From Gemmatimonadaceae bacterium (lineage in GTDB: Bacteria; Gemmatimonadota; Gemmatimonadetes; Gemmatimonadales; Gemmatimonadaceae), in assembly GCA_025453855.1 (NCBI GenBank), contig JALOPO010000292.1, positions 1 to 11,189 on the forward strand: a stretch of DNA of 11,189 nt, in the 5' to 3' direction. The notes beneath the pieces were generated by a model. That model saw only the letters and a program-made list of their open reading frames with translations. It was not told the origin of the DNA and made no database searches. The first letter of the stretch is position 1. The number at the start of each line of letters is the position of its first letter. The position numbers and the translations under genes were made by a program. This document shows positions 1 through 7,875 of the stretch, piece by piece.

Positions 1-1272
1 TCCCTGCACGAGGCGTGGCAGCATGGTCACGTCCTGCATGTCGACGGGGAGCGCCGTCACGCCGTCGAAGTCGGAGCCGATGCCCACGTGGTCGACGCCG
101 GCCACTCTCGCCACGTGCTGGAAGTGGTCGAGCAGGACGCCCAGCGGCGTCTCGCGCAGCGCCTTCGTCATGCTGTCGCGCACGAAGCGGGCGCGCTCGG
201 CCACCTGCGCGGCGGGGATCCCCTGGTCGCGGAGCGTGCGGTTGGTGGCGCGCATCGCGCTGTCGATGGCCGAGACGTCGCGCGAGTAGCGCGGGTCGAT
301 GAAGCGCGAGAAGAAGTTGATGTTCACCACGCCGCCGTTCGTGGCCACCGCGCGCAGCATGTCGTCGTTCATGTTGCGCGGGTGCGTGTTGATCGCGCGG
401 GCGCTGGAGTGGCTCGCGATCACCGGCTTCGTGCTCGTGCGCACCGCGTCCCAGAAGGTGCTGTCGGAGACGTGCGAGATGTCGACGAGGATGCCGAGGC
501 GGTTCATCTCCCTGATGACGGACCTGCCGAAGTCGGTGAGGCCGCCGGTGCGCGTGTCGCCGACGCCCACCGCCGCCCCCGCCCACGGATTGCCGTTGTT
601 CCAGGTGAGCGTCATGTAGCGCACGCCCATGTCGTGCAGGCGGCGCAGGTTGTCGAGCGAGTTCTGGATCGCATGCCCGCCCTCGACACCGATCAGGATC
701 GCGACCTTCCCGTCGGCCTTCGCGCGCCGGATCCCCTCGGCGGTGGTCACGAAGACGAGGCGATCGGGGTGGCGACGCACGAAGTCGTGCGTGAGCCGCG
801 AGAGGCGCACCGCGCGGCCGAACGAGCTGTCCGGGGTCATCGCCGCGTACGGCGCGTCGACGAAGCTGGACATGAAGACCGCCGTGATCCCGCTCTCCAC
901 GAGGCGCGGGAGGTCGGTGTGTCCCTCGGTCTTGCCGAAGCCGGCCGGATGGCGCACGTCCGCGTCGTACCGGTCGTCGGCCATCTTGGTCGGCATGTCG
1001 TTGTGCGTGTCGATCGTGATCGCGCTCCGCCAGAGCCGCATCGCGCGCTCCGAGACGCCGGGCATCGTGTCGGGGATGGCGACGGCGGGCGCGGCGGCGG
1101 TGGCCGGCGCGGCCGGCATCGCGCCCGGTGCGGCGACGCCGCCGCGCTGCGCCTGCGCGCAGCCGGTGAGCGTCAGCAGGGCGATGGCGCTCGCGACGCT
1201 CGTGCACCGACGTGCCGGCACGAAGGACGAGCGGCGTGCACCGCGTGGTGCAGCGAACGGGGACGTGGTCAC
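1..1272 (-). CDS. Membrane dipeptidase (peptidase family M19), lipoprotein, C-terminus cut by the window edge
   Basis: M19 renal-dipeptidase-type zinc enzymes hydrolyse dipeptides, including some with a D- or dehydro-residue. All expected metal-site motifs are visible (numbering from GTG 1272): H90 and D92 in DTHND, bridging E197 in GVEGGH, H267 in DISHVSD, H288 in ASHSSAR and D401 in GSDFDG. The N-terminus has an arginine-containing n-region, a short hydrophobic stretch and the lipobox LTGC (C38), followed by an Ala/Pro-rich linker, so the enzyme is probably anchored as a lipoprotein outside the cytoplasm. The chosen GTG forms a GTGA overlap with the stop of the upstream glycosylase gene, suggesting translational coupling. 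A GTG at 1221 would give a more typical 21-residue lipoprotein signal, and neither start has a Shine-Dalgarno site. The 424 visible residues should be nearly the whole protein. Family call is firm; substrate is unknown. Confidence 0.93.
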   Translation of the reverse strand, partial: MTTSPFAAPRGARRSSFVPARRCTSVASAIALLTLTGCAQAQRGGVAAPGAMPAAPATAAAPAVAIPDTMPGVSERAMRLWRSAITIDTHNDMPTKMADDRYDADVRHPAGFGKTEGHTDLPRLVESGITAVFMSSFVDAPYAAMTPDSSFGRAVRLSRLTHDFVRRHPDRLVFVTTAEGIRRAKADGKVAILIGVEGGHAIQNSLDNLRRLHDMGVRYMTLTWNNGNPWAGAAVGVGDTRTGGLTDFGRSVIREMNRLGILVDISHVSDSTFWDAVRTSTKPVIASHSSARAINTHPRNMNDDMLRAVATNGGVVNINFFSRFIDPRYSRDVSAIDSAMRATNRTLRDQGIPAAQVAERARFVRDSMTKALRETPLGVLLDHFQHVARVAGVDHVGIGSDFDGVTALPVDMQDVTMLPRLVQG

Positions 1273-1886
1273 GGATCGAGGGGGAGCACGGGGAAGCGCG
1301 TGGGCGTGCGACTCACCCACGGCGAGTCGGCGACGAGGAAGCGGAGCGGCCAGTCGGCCGCACGCGTGATGCCGATGCGCGGGGTGCGGCGCACGCGCGC
1401 GTCGGCGATCGCATCGCCATGGAGAATGCGCACCGGACCATCCACGAGCGAGCTGCCGTCATGGTCGCCGGTGATCGCGTACGCCTCGCAGAGCTTGGCC
1501 GGCCCGTTGGTGAGATCCAGGTCCCGACGCGCACGGGGACGCCGACGACGCAGCGCCGGCAGGGCGTCGAGCGGCTCGACCGCGCGGAGCAGCACCGCCG
1601 ACCCGATCCCCTCGGGCAGCGTGACCGCGTTCATGCACCAGTGCAGGCCGTAGATCCGGTAGACGTAGCACGTCGCCGGCGGCCCATGCAGGTGCCAGGT
1701 GCGCGCGGTGCGCCCCACCACGGCATGACAGGCGGGATCGTGCGGCCCGAGGTAGGCCTCGGTCTCCACGATCCGCGCATGCAGCGTGCGCCCGCGCGCG
1801 GTGACGGCGAGCACCGCGCCGAGCAGCTCGCGAGCGACGCGCGCCGGATCGCGATCGTAGAAGGCGGTGGGCAGCACGTCGGCCAT
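1269..1886 (-). CDS. mpg: DNA-3-methyladenine glycosylase (AAG/Mpg family)
   Basis: This 205-residue monofunctional glycosylase should excise alkylated purines such as 3-methyladenine and start base-excision repair in the cytoplasm. The signature block is IVETEAYLGPHDPACH, in which E43 corresponds to the catalytic Glu of human AAG (E125), Y45 to Y127 and H54 to H136. It is followed by YVYRIYGLHWCMN, where Y79 matches the DNA-intercalating Tyr162 and N86 matches Asn169. TNGPAKLC at about 126-133 is also typical. Length is usual for bacterial members. The stretch after GRT (ARTWHLHGPP) departs from the common PRN-x-x-MFGPP form. The ATG at 1886 has no clear ribosome-binding site and lies 8 nt after a strong mRNA hairpin. 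The stop overlaps the GTG of the M19 gene. Correspondence to human residues is by motif alignment from memory. Confidence 0.93.
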   Translation of the reverse strand: MADVLPTAFYDRDPARVARELLGAVLAVTARGRTLHARIVETEAYLGPHDPACHAVVGRTARTWHLHGPPATCYVYRIYGLHWCMNAVTLPEGIGSAVLLRAVEPLDALPALRRRRPRARRDLDLTNGPAKLCEAYAITGDHDGSSLVDGPVRILHGDAIADARVRRTPRIGITRAADWPLRFLVADSPWVSRTPTRFPVLPLDP

Positions 1887-1894
1887 GGCGGAGA

Positions 1895-1941
1895 CGATGA
1901 TACCCGGCGACGCGCACGAGGCGCATCGCCGGGTATCATCG
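1895..1941 (-). promoter_or_regulatory. Perfect 16-bp hairpin in the leader of the glycosylase gene
   Basis: Positions 1895-1910 and 1926-1941 are exact reverse complements (16 bp). The 15-nt spacer can itself pair in minus-strand RNA through one U-G wobble and GCGC/GCGC, giving about 21 stacked pairs around a 5-nt loop. The stem ends 8 nt before the ATG at 1886. It could be the second part of a tandem terminator for the NYN gene, a leader structure affecting translation of the glycosylase, or a protein-binding palindrome. No U-tract follows, so classic intrinsic termination is not supported. The structure is certain; the role is not. Confidence 0.6.
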
Positions 1942-1951
1942 AGCGTCCGGT

Positions 1952-1987
1952 GCGCACGTCGCGATGCCGGGGCATCGCGACGTGCGC
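1952..1987 (-). terminator. Perfect 17-bp hairpin directly after the NYN gene, terminator-like without a U-tract
   Basis: Positions 1952-1968 and 1971-1987 are perfect reverse complements, separated by only GG, so the working loop is the tetraloop CCGG. The stem begins 4 nt after the stop codon of the NYN-domain gene on the minus strand, the usual place for a terminator or a 3'-end-protecting structure. What follows in the transcript is GC-rich with no run of T. It would therefore act as a U-tract-less terminator, a mRNA stability element, or not at all. The pairing is seen directly; the terminator role is inferred from position. Confidence 0.6.
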
Positions 1988-1991
1988 GGGC

Positions 1992-3716
1992 TCACTTGCG
2001 CGCGCCCTTGGCCGGCGCCGCGCGCTTGGTCGCCGTCTTGGCCTTCGGCGTGGGCGCGGCGGTCTTCTGCGCACGCTTGGCGGCCGGTGGCCGTGCAGCG
2101 GTCCGGGCGGCCGCCTTCTTGGCCGCCGTCTTCGCCGTCGCGCCGCCACGGCCGCGCGACGCACCACCACCACGCCCGCCACGCGACGGCGCCTCGGCGG
2201 CCGTCGGCTCCTCGGCAAGTGCCTCGGCGAGCGACGCGGCGTCGAGGGCCGGCGCACCCGCAGGGCCCGACGCGCCCGCGGCGGGTGCCGACGGCGCGGC
2301 ACTCGGCGACGGCTCGTCGTCGACCATGCCCACCATCAGCAGCTCGGGCGGGAGCGGTGCCGCGGACCGGCCACCACGTCCGCCACCGCCACGCGGCACG
2401 ATCCCGCGCGGTGCGGCCGGCGTGGTGGGCCGGGGCGGCGCGTGCTTCTGCTCCTGTGCCGCGAGCTGGTCGGCCACGGCGGCCACGGCCTGCACCGGCG
2501 CGAGCTCCCACGCGTCGCCACGCTTGCGGAGGTCGATCAGGTCGGCGTCGTGCGCGTCCTGGAGGATGCGCACGAAGTGGCGCTCGCTGAGCGATTCCGA
2601 GTCGCGGCCGAGGAGCTCGAAGGCCTTCTCGCGCACCGCCTGCGACGACGCCGGGGCGTCGCCGTCGACCGCCGCCGACACCGCGCGGCGCACGAGATCG
2701 AAGGCCTCGGCGCGCGTGAGGCGCTCGCCGGTGAGGCCGATCGAGTCGCGACCGCGCGCCACGCGCGGGGCGTCGACGCGCGGCGCCGGCACCGCGACGG
2801 TCGCGTCCTCCGCCACTTCGGCGGGCGCACCGGCGGCGGCGGCCTGCGCGACGATCTCGCCGATCTGGCGCGGCTCGCGCTCGCCACGCGGTTCGCGATC
2901 GCGGCCACGGCCACGCCCGCGACGGCGACGCCCGCGCCCGGCGCGATCCTCGCGCCCCTCGCGCTCGTCGTCGTCCTCGCCGGCGGCCGCCGCCGCATCG
3001 TCGAGCGACTGCGCCACGTCACCGGTCGGCACCGCCGGCGCCTTGCCCCCCGGCGGCGCGATCTCGTACTGCCCGTTCTCGAGGCGATTGAGCGCGAGCA
3101 GCCCGCGCTGCGCCGCCTCCTGCACGAACTTGCTGAACTTGGACATGCCGAGGTCCTTCTCGTCGAAGGAGCCGTCGATGTCCTGCATGACCTGCTTGAG
3201 GCGGTCGGCGCGCATCACGTCGCCGTTCTTCACCATGCGCTGGAGCGCCTCGCCCACCAGCTCCCACGGGTCGCGCTTGACGACTTCCTCGTCGTTCGTG
3301 CGCACCAGCCCCGCGAGGGCGTTGTAGCTGTAGTACTCGTCGCAGTTCATGACGAGCAGGTCGCTCGAGCTCTCGCGGATGCCGACGCCGATGACGTACT
3401 TGCCGTACTCCTTGAGCTTGATCACGAGCGACGAGAAGTCGCTGTCGCCGGAGAGCAGGATGAAGGTGCCGATCTCGGGGCGCGTGAAGACGAGCTCCAG
3501 CGCGTCGATGGCGAGGCGGATGTCGGTGGCGTTCTTCTTGGAGCTCCCGTAGGCCGGCGCCATGATCATGTCGATCGACGATTCGGCCAGCGGGACGATG
3601 TACTGCGGGTAGCGGCGCCAGTCGGCATAGGCGCGCTGGACGGCGACCTTGCCCTTGATGATGTCCGACGAGAGGAGGTTCTTGAGCTCCGTCTGCAGGT
3701 CGGAGCGGATCCCCAT
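1992..3716 (-). CDS. NYN-domain (PIN-like) protein with OST-HTH/LOTUS-like domains and an H1-like basic tail; N-terminus possibly truncated
   Basis: The 574 residues begin inside a NYN domain (about 1-135): RAYADWRR, KNATDIRLAIDAL (D65, D72), SGDSDF (D91, D93) and IGVGIRESSSDLL. NYN domains are PIN-like RNases. Residues about 148-222 (LGMSKFSKFVQEA, then GQYEIAPP) resemble an OST-HTH/LOTUS RNA-binding winged helix, and about 330-408 resembles a second. Between them is an Asp/Glu stretch and an Arg/Gly-rich patch (254-283). The C-terminus (about 510-574) is Arg/Gly- then Lys/Ala/Pro-rich, like histone H1 tails. Such an architecture suggests an RNA-binding or processing protein. The usual first strand, ending in a DFDN-like motif before VTMG, is missing: the codons before ATG 3716 read PRANVT and lack the Asp. 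No in-frame start exists between a TAA near 3905 and 3716, and 3716 has no ribosome-binding site. Activity is doubtful if the gene really starts here. Confidence 0.88.
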   Translation of the reverse strand: MGIRSDLQTELKNLLSSDIIKGKVAVQRAYADWRRYPQYIVPLAESSIDMIMAPAYGSSKKNATDIRLAIDALELVFTRPEIGTFILLSGDSDFSSLVIKLKEYGKYVIGVGIRESSSDLLVMNCDEYYSYNALAGLVRTNDEEVVKRDPWELVGEALQRMVKNGDVMRADRLKQVMQDIDGSFDEKDLGMSKFSKFVQEAAQRGLLALNRLENGQYEIAPPGGKAPAVPTGDVAQSLDDAAAAAGEDDDEREGREDRAGRGRRRRGRGRGRDREPRGEREPRQIGEIVAQAAAAGAPAEVAEDATVAVPAPRVDAPRVARGRDSIGLTGERLTRAEAFDLVRRAVSAAVDGDAPASSQAVREKAFELLGRDSESLSERHFVRILQDAHDADLIDLRKRGDAWELAPVQAVAAVADQLAAQEQKHAPPRPTTPAAPRGIVPRGGGGRGGRSAAPLPPELLMVGMVDDEPSPSAAPSAPAAGASGPAGAPALDAASLAEALAEEPTAAEAPSRGGRGGGASRGRGGATAKTAAKKAAARTAARPPAAKRAQKTAAPTPKAKTATKRAAPAKGARK

Positions 3717-3999
3717 CGTGACGTTGGCGCGAGGAGCGTCCGTGCATGCTTGGTCGGTTGCGGGTACGGCTGGAACGCGCAGCAGCCGCGGGCCATCGGG
3801 GCCCGCCGGACGTGCCGCGGCGCGGTCGCCCTCCCCGGCGCCCCGCCCACTCGAAGGGGGTGAGGCCGGCCGGAGGCCGCGATCGCGCTGGGACGCATGA
3901 AGTTAGCCGCCGACGCGCGCGGTGGTAGCCGCCGGACGCCCCGTGCCGCCGAGTAGCTTGCCCGGCGAAACCCCGTTCCCCGCCCGCCCGTACGCGCCA
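3717..3999. other. Divergent intergenic region between the NYN gene and the kinase operon
   Basis: This must hold the promoters for the minus-strand NYN gene and the plus-strand signalling operon. I see no convincing -35/-10 pair and no sigma-54 -24/-12 pair. A 7-bp hairpin (3788-3794 with 3800-3806) is the only clear structure, and there is a GGCCGGCC palindrome near 3867. The minus frame of the NYN gene is open back to a TAA near 3905 but has no start codon and no recognisable domain, which may be the remains of a lost or rearranged 5' end. The plus frame from GTG 3922 is an alternative 26-residue extension of the kinase. Confidence 0.4.
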
Positions 4000-5235
4000 G
4001 TGACACGATTCGGCTTCCGCACACGGCTCCTGCTCGTGCTGATCGCCTTCGCGGTGCTCCCCGCGATCGCCGTCGGCGCGGCGTGGGCGTGGGCCGCCAG
4101 CGAGGCCTTCTCGATGGTGGCCAGCGAGGACGGATGGCAGCGGCTGGCGACCACGGGCGACCGGGCGCTGACCGCGGCGCGGGCCGGGGCACGGTCGCCC
4201 GGGCAGCGCGCGGCGCTCGACGCGCACGAGCGCGAGCTCCGCGCGACGCTCGAGCAGGCGGCGCGGCTCGACTACCTCGCGCCCCGGCTCATCCGTCCCG
4301 TGCTGCTGGGCGTCGGCATCGTGTTCGTCCTCGTCACCGTGCTCGCCAGCAAGGCCGCCGGCCACTTCAGCCGGCAGCTCAGCCGTCCGCTCGACGACAT
4401 CGTCGGGTGGACCGAGCGCATCGCCCGCGACGATCCCCTCCCCGACGGCCCCCCGCCCAAGGGGGCACCCGAGTTCGACGTCCTCCGCTCCCGCATGCGC
4501 ACCATGGCCACGCAGCTCGCCGCCGGTCGTCGCGCCGCCACCGAGGCGGCGCGCCTCGCGGCGTTCCGCGAGACGGCGCGCCGCGTGGCCCACGAGCTCA
4601 AGAACCCGCTCACGCCCATCTCCTTCGCGGTGAGCGCGCTCCGTCGCACCGCGTCGCCCGCCCAGCACGATGCGCTCGAGGTGCTCGACGTCGAGACGCG
4701 CCGGCTGGAGACGCTGGCGAAGAGCTTCGCGCAGTTCGGCCGCCTCCCCGATGGCCCCGCGCACGACGTGGACGTGGCCGAGCTGCTCCGCTATGCGGCC
4801 CGCACCACGCTCGGCCCCGATGCGCCGGTGACCGTCGATGTCCCGGACGGGCTGCCGATGGTGCGCGGCCACCACGATGCGCTCGCGCGCGCGATGGCGA
4901 ACCTGCTCCTCAACGCCAACGATGCGATCGCGAGCGCGGCGAATGGCGCGGGCGGTGCGATCACCATCACCGCACGCGCCGACGACACCGCGACGCCGGC
5001 GGCGGTCCGCATCGCCGTCGCCGACACCGGCTGCGGCATGACGCCGGACGTCCTGGCGCGCATCTGGGAGCCGTACGTGACGTCCAAGCCCGGCGGGACG
5101 GGGCTCGGCCTCGCGATCGTGAAGCAGGCGGTCGATGCGCACGGTGGCGCGGTGCACGCGGCGAGCACGCCCGGCACCGGCACGACGATCACCCTCACCC
5201 TACCCGTCGCGCAGGCGACAGGGAGCGCCGCCTGA
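4000..5235 (+). CDS. NtrY-like sensor histidine kinase
   Basis: Numbering is from GTG 4000 (411 residues). Order: TM1 (about 9-32), a short extracytoplasmic segment of about 63 residues, TM2 (about 98-117), a HAMP-like linker, the dimerisation helix HELKNPLTPI with phospho-acceptor H198, and an ATPase with N-box NLLLNAND (N305), VADTGCGM (D342) and GGTGLGLA (365-372). The HELKNPLTPI wording is typical of NtrY-type kinases, which phosphorylate sigma-54 response regulators. One such regulator is encoded three genes downstream and is the likely partner. The sensed signal is unknown, and the sensor segment is too small for a PAS or Cache domain. I chose 4000 because it gives a compact start just before TM1. 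GTG 3922 adds a proline-rich 26 residues of unclear value, and neither has a Shine-Dalgarno site. The stop overlaps the next start (TGATG). Confidence 0.9.
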   Translation: MTRFGFRTRLLLVLIAFAVLPAIAVGAAWAWAASEAFSMVASEDGWQRLATTGDRALTAARAGARSPGQRAALDAHERELRATLEQAARLDYLAPRLIRPVLLGVGIVFVLVTVLASKAAGHFSRQLSRPLDDIVGWTERIARDDPLPDGPPPKGAPEFDVLRSRMRTMATQLAAGRRAATEAARLAAFRETARRVAHELKNPLTPISFAVSALRRTASPAQHDALEVLDVETRRLETLAKSFAQFGRLPDGPAHDVDVAELLRYAARTTLGPDAPVTVDVPDGLPMVRGHHDALARAMANLLLNANDAIASAANGAGGAITITARADDTATPAAVRIAVADTGCGMTPDVLARIWEPYVTSKPGGTGLGLAIVKQAVDAHGGAVHAASTPGTGTTITLTLPVAQATGSAA

Positions 5236-5618
5236 TGAGCGAGGAAGTGCTCGCGGTCATCGGTCTCTTCATCGTGATGCCGGTGACGTGCTTCGGCTAC
5301 CTCGCCTTCCGCCTGTGGCTGCAGAAGCGCGAGGCGATCGTGCCGACCCCGCTCACGCACGCGCTGGCCGAGCGCTTCGATGGGCTGGAGCGCCAGATGG
5401 AGACGCTCGCCGTCGAGGTCGAGCGCCTGGCCGAGGGGCAGCGCTTCGTGTCGCGCGTGCTGACGGAGCGACCGGTGTCGCCACCGCTGCCGACGACGGT
5501 CGACTCGCAGGACAGGACGCCGCCGGCACTTCCGCCGGCGGGATCCGTGCAGCACGATCCGCGCGCGGAGCGCGCGACCGCCGCGGCGCCGGCCGCGGGG
5601 AGCCTGGAGGGACGATGA
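5235..5618 (+). CDS. Small single-pass membrane protein with coiled-coil signature (paralogous to the next gene)
   Basis: I do not recognise a named family. The 127 residues carry one N-terminal transmembrane helix (about 4-27), then a basic stop (QKRE), a predicted helical coiled coil (about 40-78) and a Pro/Ala-rich tail with no clear fold. The helix contains LAVEVERLAEGQRF, then SRVLTERP, which matches the C-terminal end of the following gene almost word for word. The coiled coil probably faces the cytoplasm, because the positive residues follow the helix; this is inference. ATG 5235 overlaps the kinase stop (TGATG), and a GGGAG lies about 9 nt upstream. The stop overlaps the next ATG as ATGA. 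Location between a kinase and its likely regulator suggests an accessory to signalling or to a membrane assembly. Confidence 0.78.
   Translation: MSEEVLAVIGLFIVMPVTCFGYLAFRLWLQKREAIVPTPLTHALAERFDGLERQMETLAVEVERLAEGQRFVSRVLTERPVSPPLPTTVDSQDRTPPALPPAGSVQHDPRAERATAAAPAAGSLEGR
5606..5611 (+). promoter_or_regulatory. Ribosome-binding site GGAGGG fixing the start at 5615
   Basis: GGAGGG lies 3 nt before the ATG at 5615. It is one of the few good Shine-Dalgarno sites in the window. It picks this start over upstream open frame in the same phase, which otherwise stays open from about 5135, and fits the ATGA overlap with the preceding stop. Confidence 0.6.
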
Positions 5619-6379
5619 GCAACACAGCCGCCGTGCACGCGCCGATGGGCGCCGCGCTGCCAGCCCCGATGATCGAGGCGCCGGTGCAGGCCGCGCCGCA
5701 GGCTCCACAGCCGCCGGCCGCGCCGCGCGTGCGCGGGCCGTTGTCGCAGGCCGAGGTGCGCGAGATCGCGAACGACCTCGCGCAGGGCGGACGCGAGGCG
5801 CGGCAGGCCGCGCAGCAGGTGGCCGAGGCACAGCGCCTCGCCGACGCGCAACTCGCGCGGGAACAGGCCGCCGAGGCCCGCGAGCAGGCCGCGCAGGCCC
5901 GCGAGCAGGCGACGCAGGCGCGGGAGGAGGCGGCGCAAGCGGCACGGGAAGCCGGCGGCGCCACGCCGGGGACGGAGGCCGTCGTCGGCGTCCCGGCGCA
6001 GGGGCAGTACGAGATCCGCGACGAGAACGGGAACGTGATCACGTTCGACCCGACGCAGCCGCCGCCGGCGGTCGCGGGCACGTTCGGCTACTCGGAGTCG
6101 CCGAACGTGGCGATCGCGAACACGGTCAAGGAGGTCGCCGGCATCATCGGCGGGAGCCTCGTGGCCATCGTCATGTCGGTCCTCTTCTTCCGCACCATCG
6201 GCAAGTGGATCGATGCGCGGAAGTCGCCCGCGGCGCTGCCGCGCGAGGCGGTCGACCGCCTGGCCCGCATCGAGAACGCGATCGAGGCGATGGCCGTCGA
6301 GGTCGAGCGCATCAGCGAGGGGCAGCGCTTCACCACGCGGCTCCTGAGCGAACGCAGCCCGGTGGAGCGCGGCAGCTGA
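5615..6379 (+). CDS. Membrane-anchored coiled-coil protein with heptad repeats (paralogous C-terminus to the previous gene)
   Basis: This 254-residue protein has no family name that I can assign. It has a Pro/Ala-rich N-terminus (1-42), a charged helical segment with perfect-register heptads of the form AREQAAQ (about 76-111), a short likely beta stretch YEIRDENGNVITFDP (132-146), one transmembrane helix (about 174-194), and a C-terminal helix (about 211-248) containing MAVEVERISEGQRF and TRLLSERSP. That last block matches the preceding 127-residue protein. No signal peptide is visible, so the large N-terminal part may be cytoplasmic or exported post-translationally; topology is open. The start is fixed by GGAGGG and an ATGA overlap. 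The gap to the next gene is 31 nt. A scaffold or complex-forming role next to the kinase is a guess from the coiled coils. Confidence 0.78.
   Translation: MSNTAAVHAPMGAALPAPMIEAPVQAAPQAPQPPAAPRVRGPLSQAEVREIANDLAQGGREARQAAQQVAEAQRLADAQLAREQAAEAREQAAQAREQATQAREEAAQAAREAGGATPGTEAVVGVPAQGQYEIRDENGNVITFDPTQPPPAVAGTFGYSESPNVAIANTVKEVAGIIGGSLVAIVMSVLFFRTIGKWIDARKSPAALPREAVDRLARIENAIEAMAVEVERISEGQRFTTRLLSERSPVERGS
5858..5944 (+). repeat. In-frame heptad (21-bp) repeats encoding REQAAxA units
   Basis: Four degenerate 21-bp units encode successive heptads REQAAEA, REQAAQA, REQATQA and REEAAQA. The reading frame and spacing are preserved throughout, which fits an alpha-helical coiled coil that grows or shrinks by whole heptads. 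The repeats lie wholly within the 254-residue membrane protein. Confidence 0.7.
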
Positions 6380-6410
6380 GCGCCCCCCGCCCCACCCTGC
6401 CGCGCGCGCC

Positions 6411-7871
<1,461 letters not shown>

Positions 7872-7875
<4 letters not shown>

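Noticed and set aside
88..1653. Plus-strand frame of 521 codons over the M19 gene
   Set aside because: Antisense to the dipeptidase, with biased composition and no recognisable motif.
1212..3863. Long plus-strand frame of 883 codons opposite the glycosylase and NYN genes
   Set aside because: It is Arg/Gly/His-rich with no domain, and lies antisense to genes with clear family motifs; a GC-rich shadow frame.
3835..3872. Minus-strand peptide GLTPFEWAGR resembling a transposase C-terminal end
   Set aside because: Only a few residues in a non-conserved frame, with no flanking transposase sequence or terminal repeats.
3019..5157. Minus-strand frame of 712 codons opposite the kinase
   Set aside because: Low-complexity Arg/Ala/Gly composition; the plus strand encodes a kinase with all its motifs.
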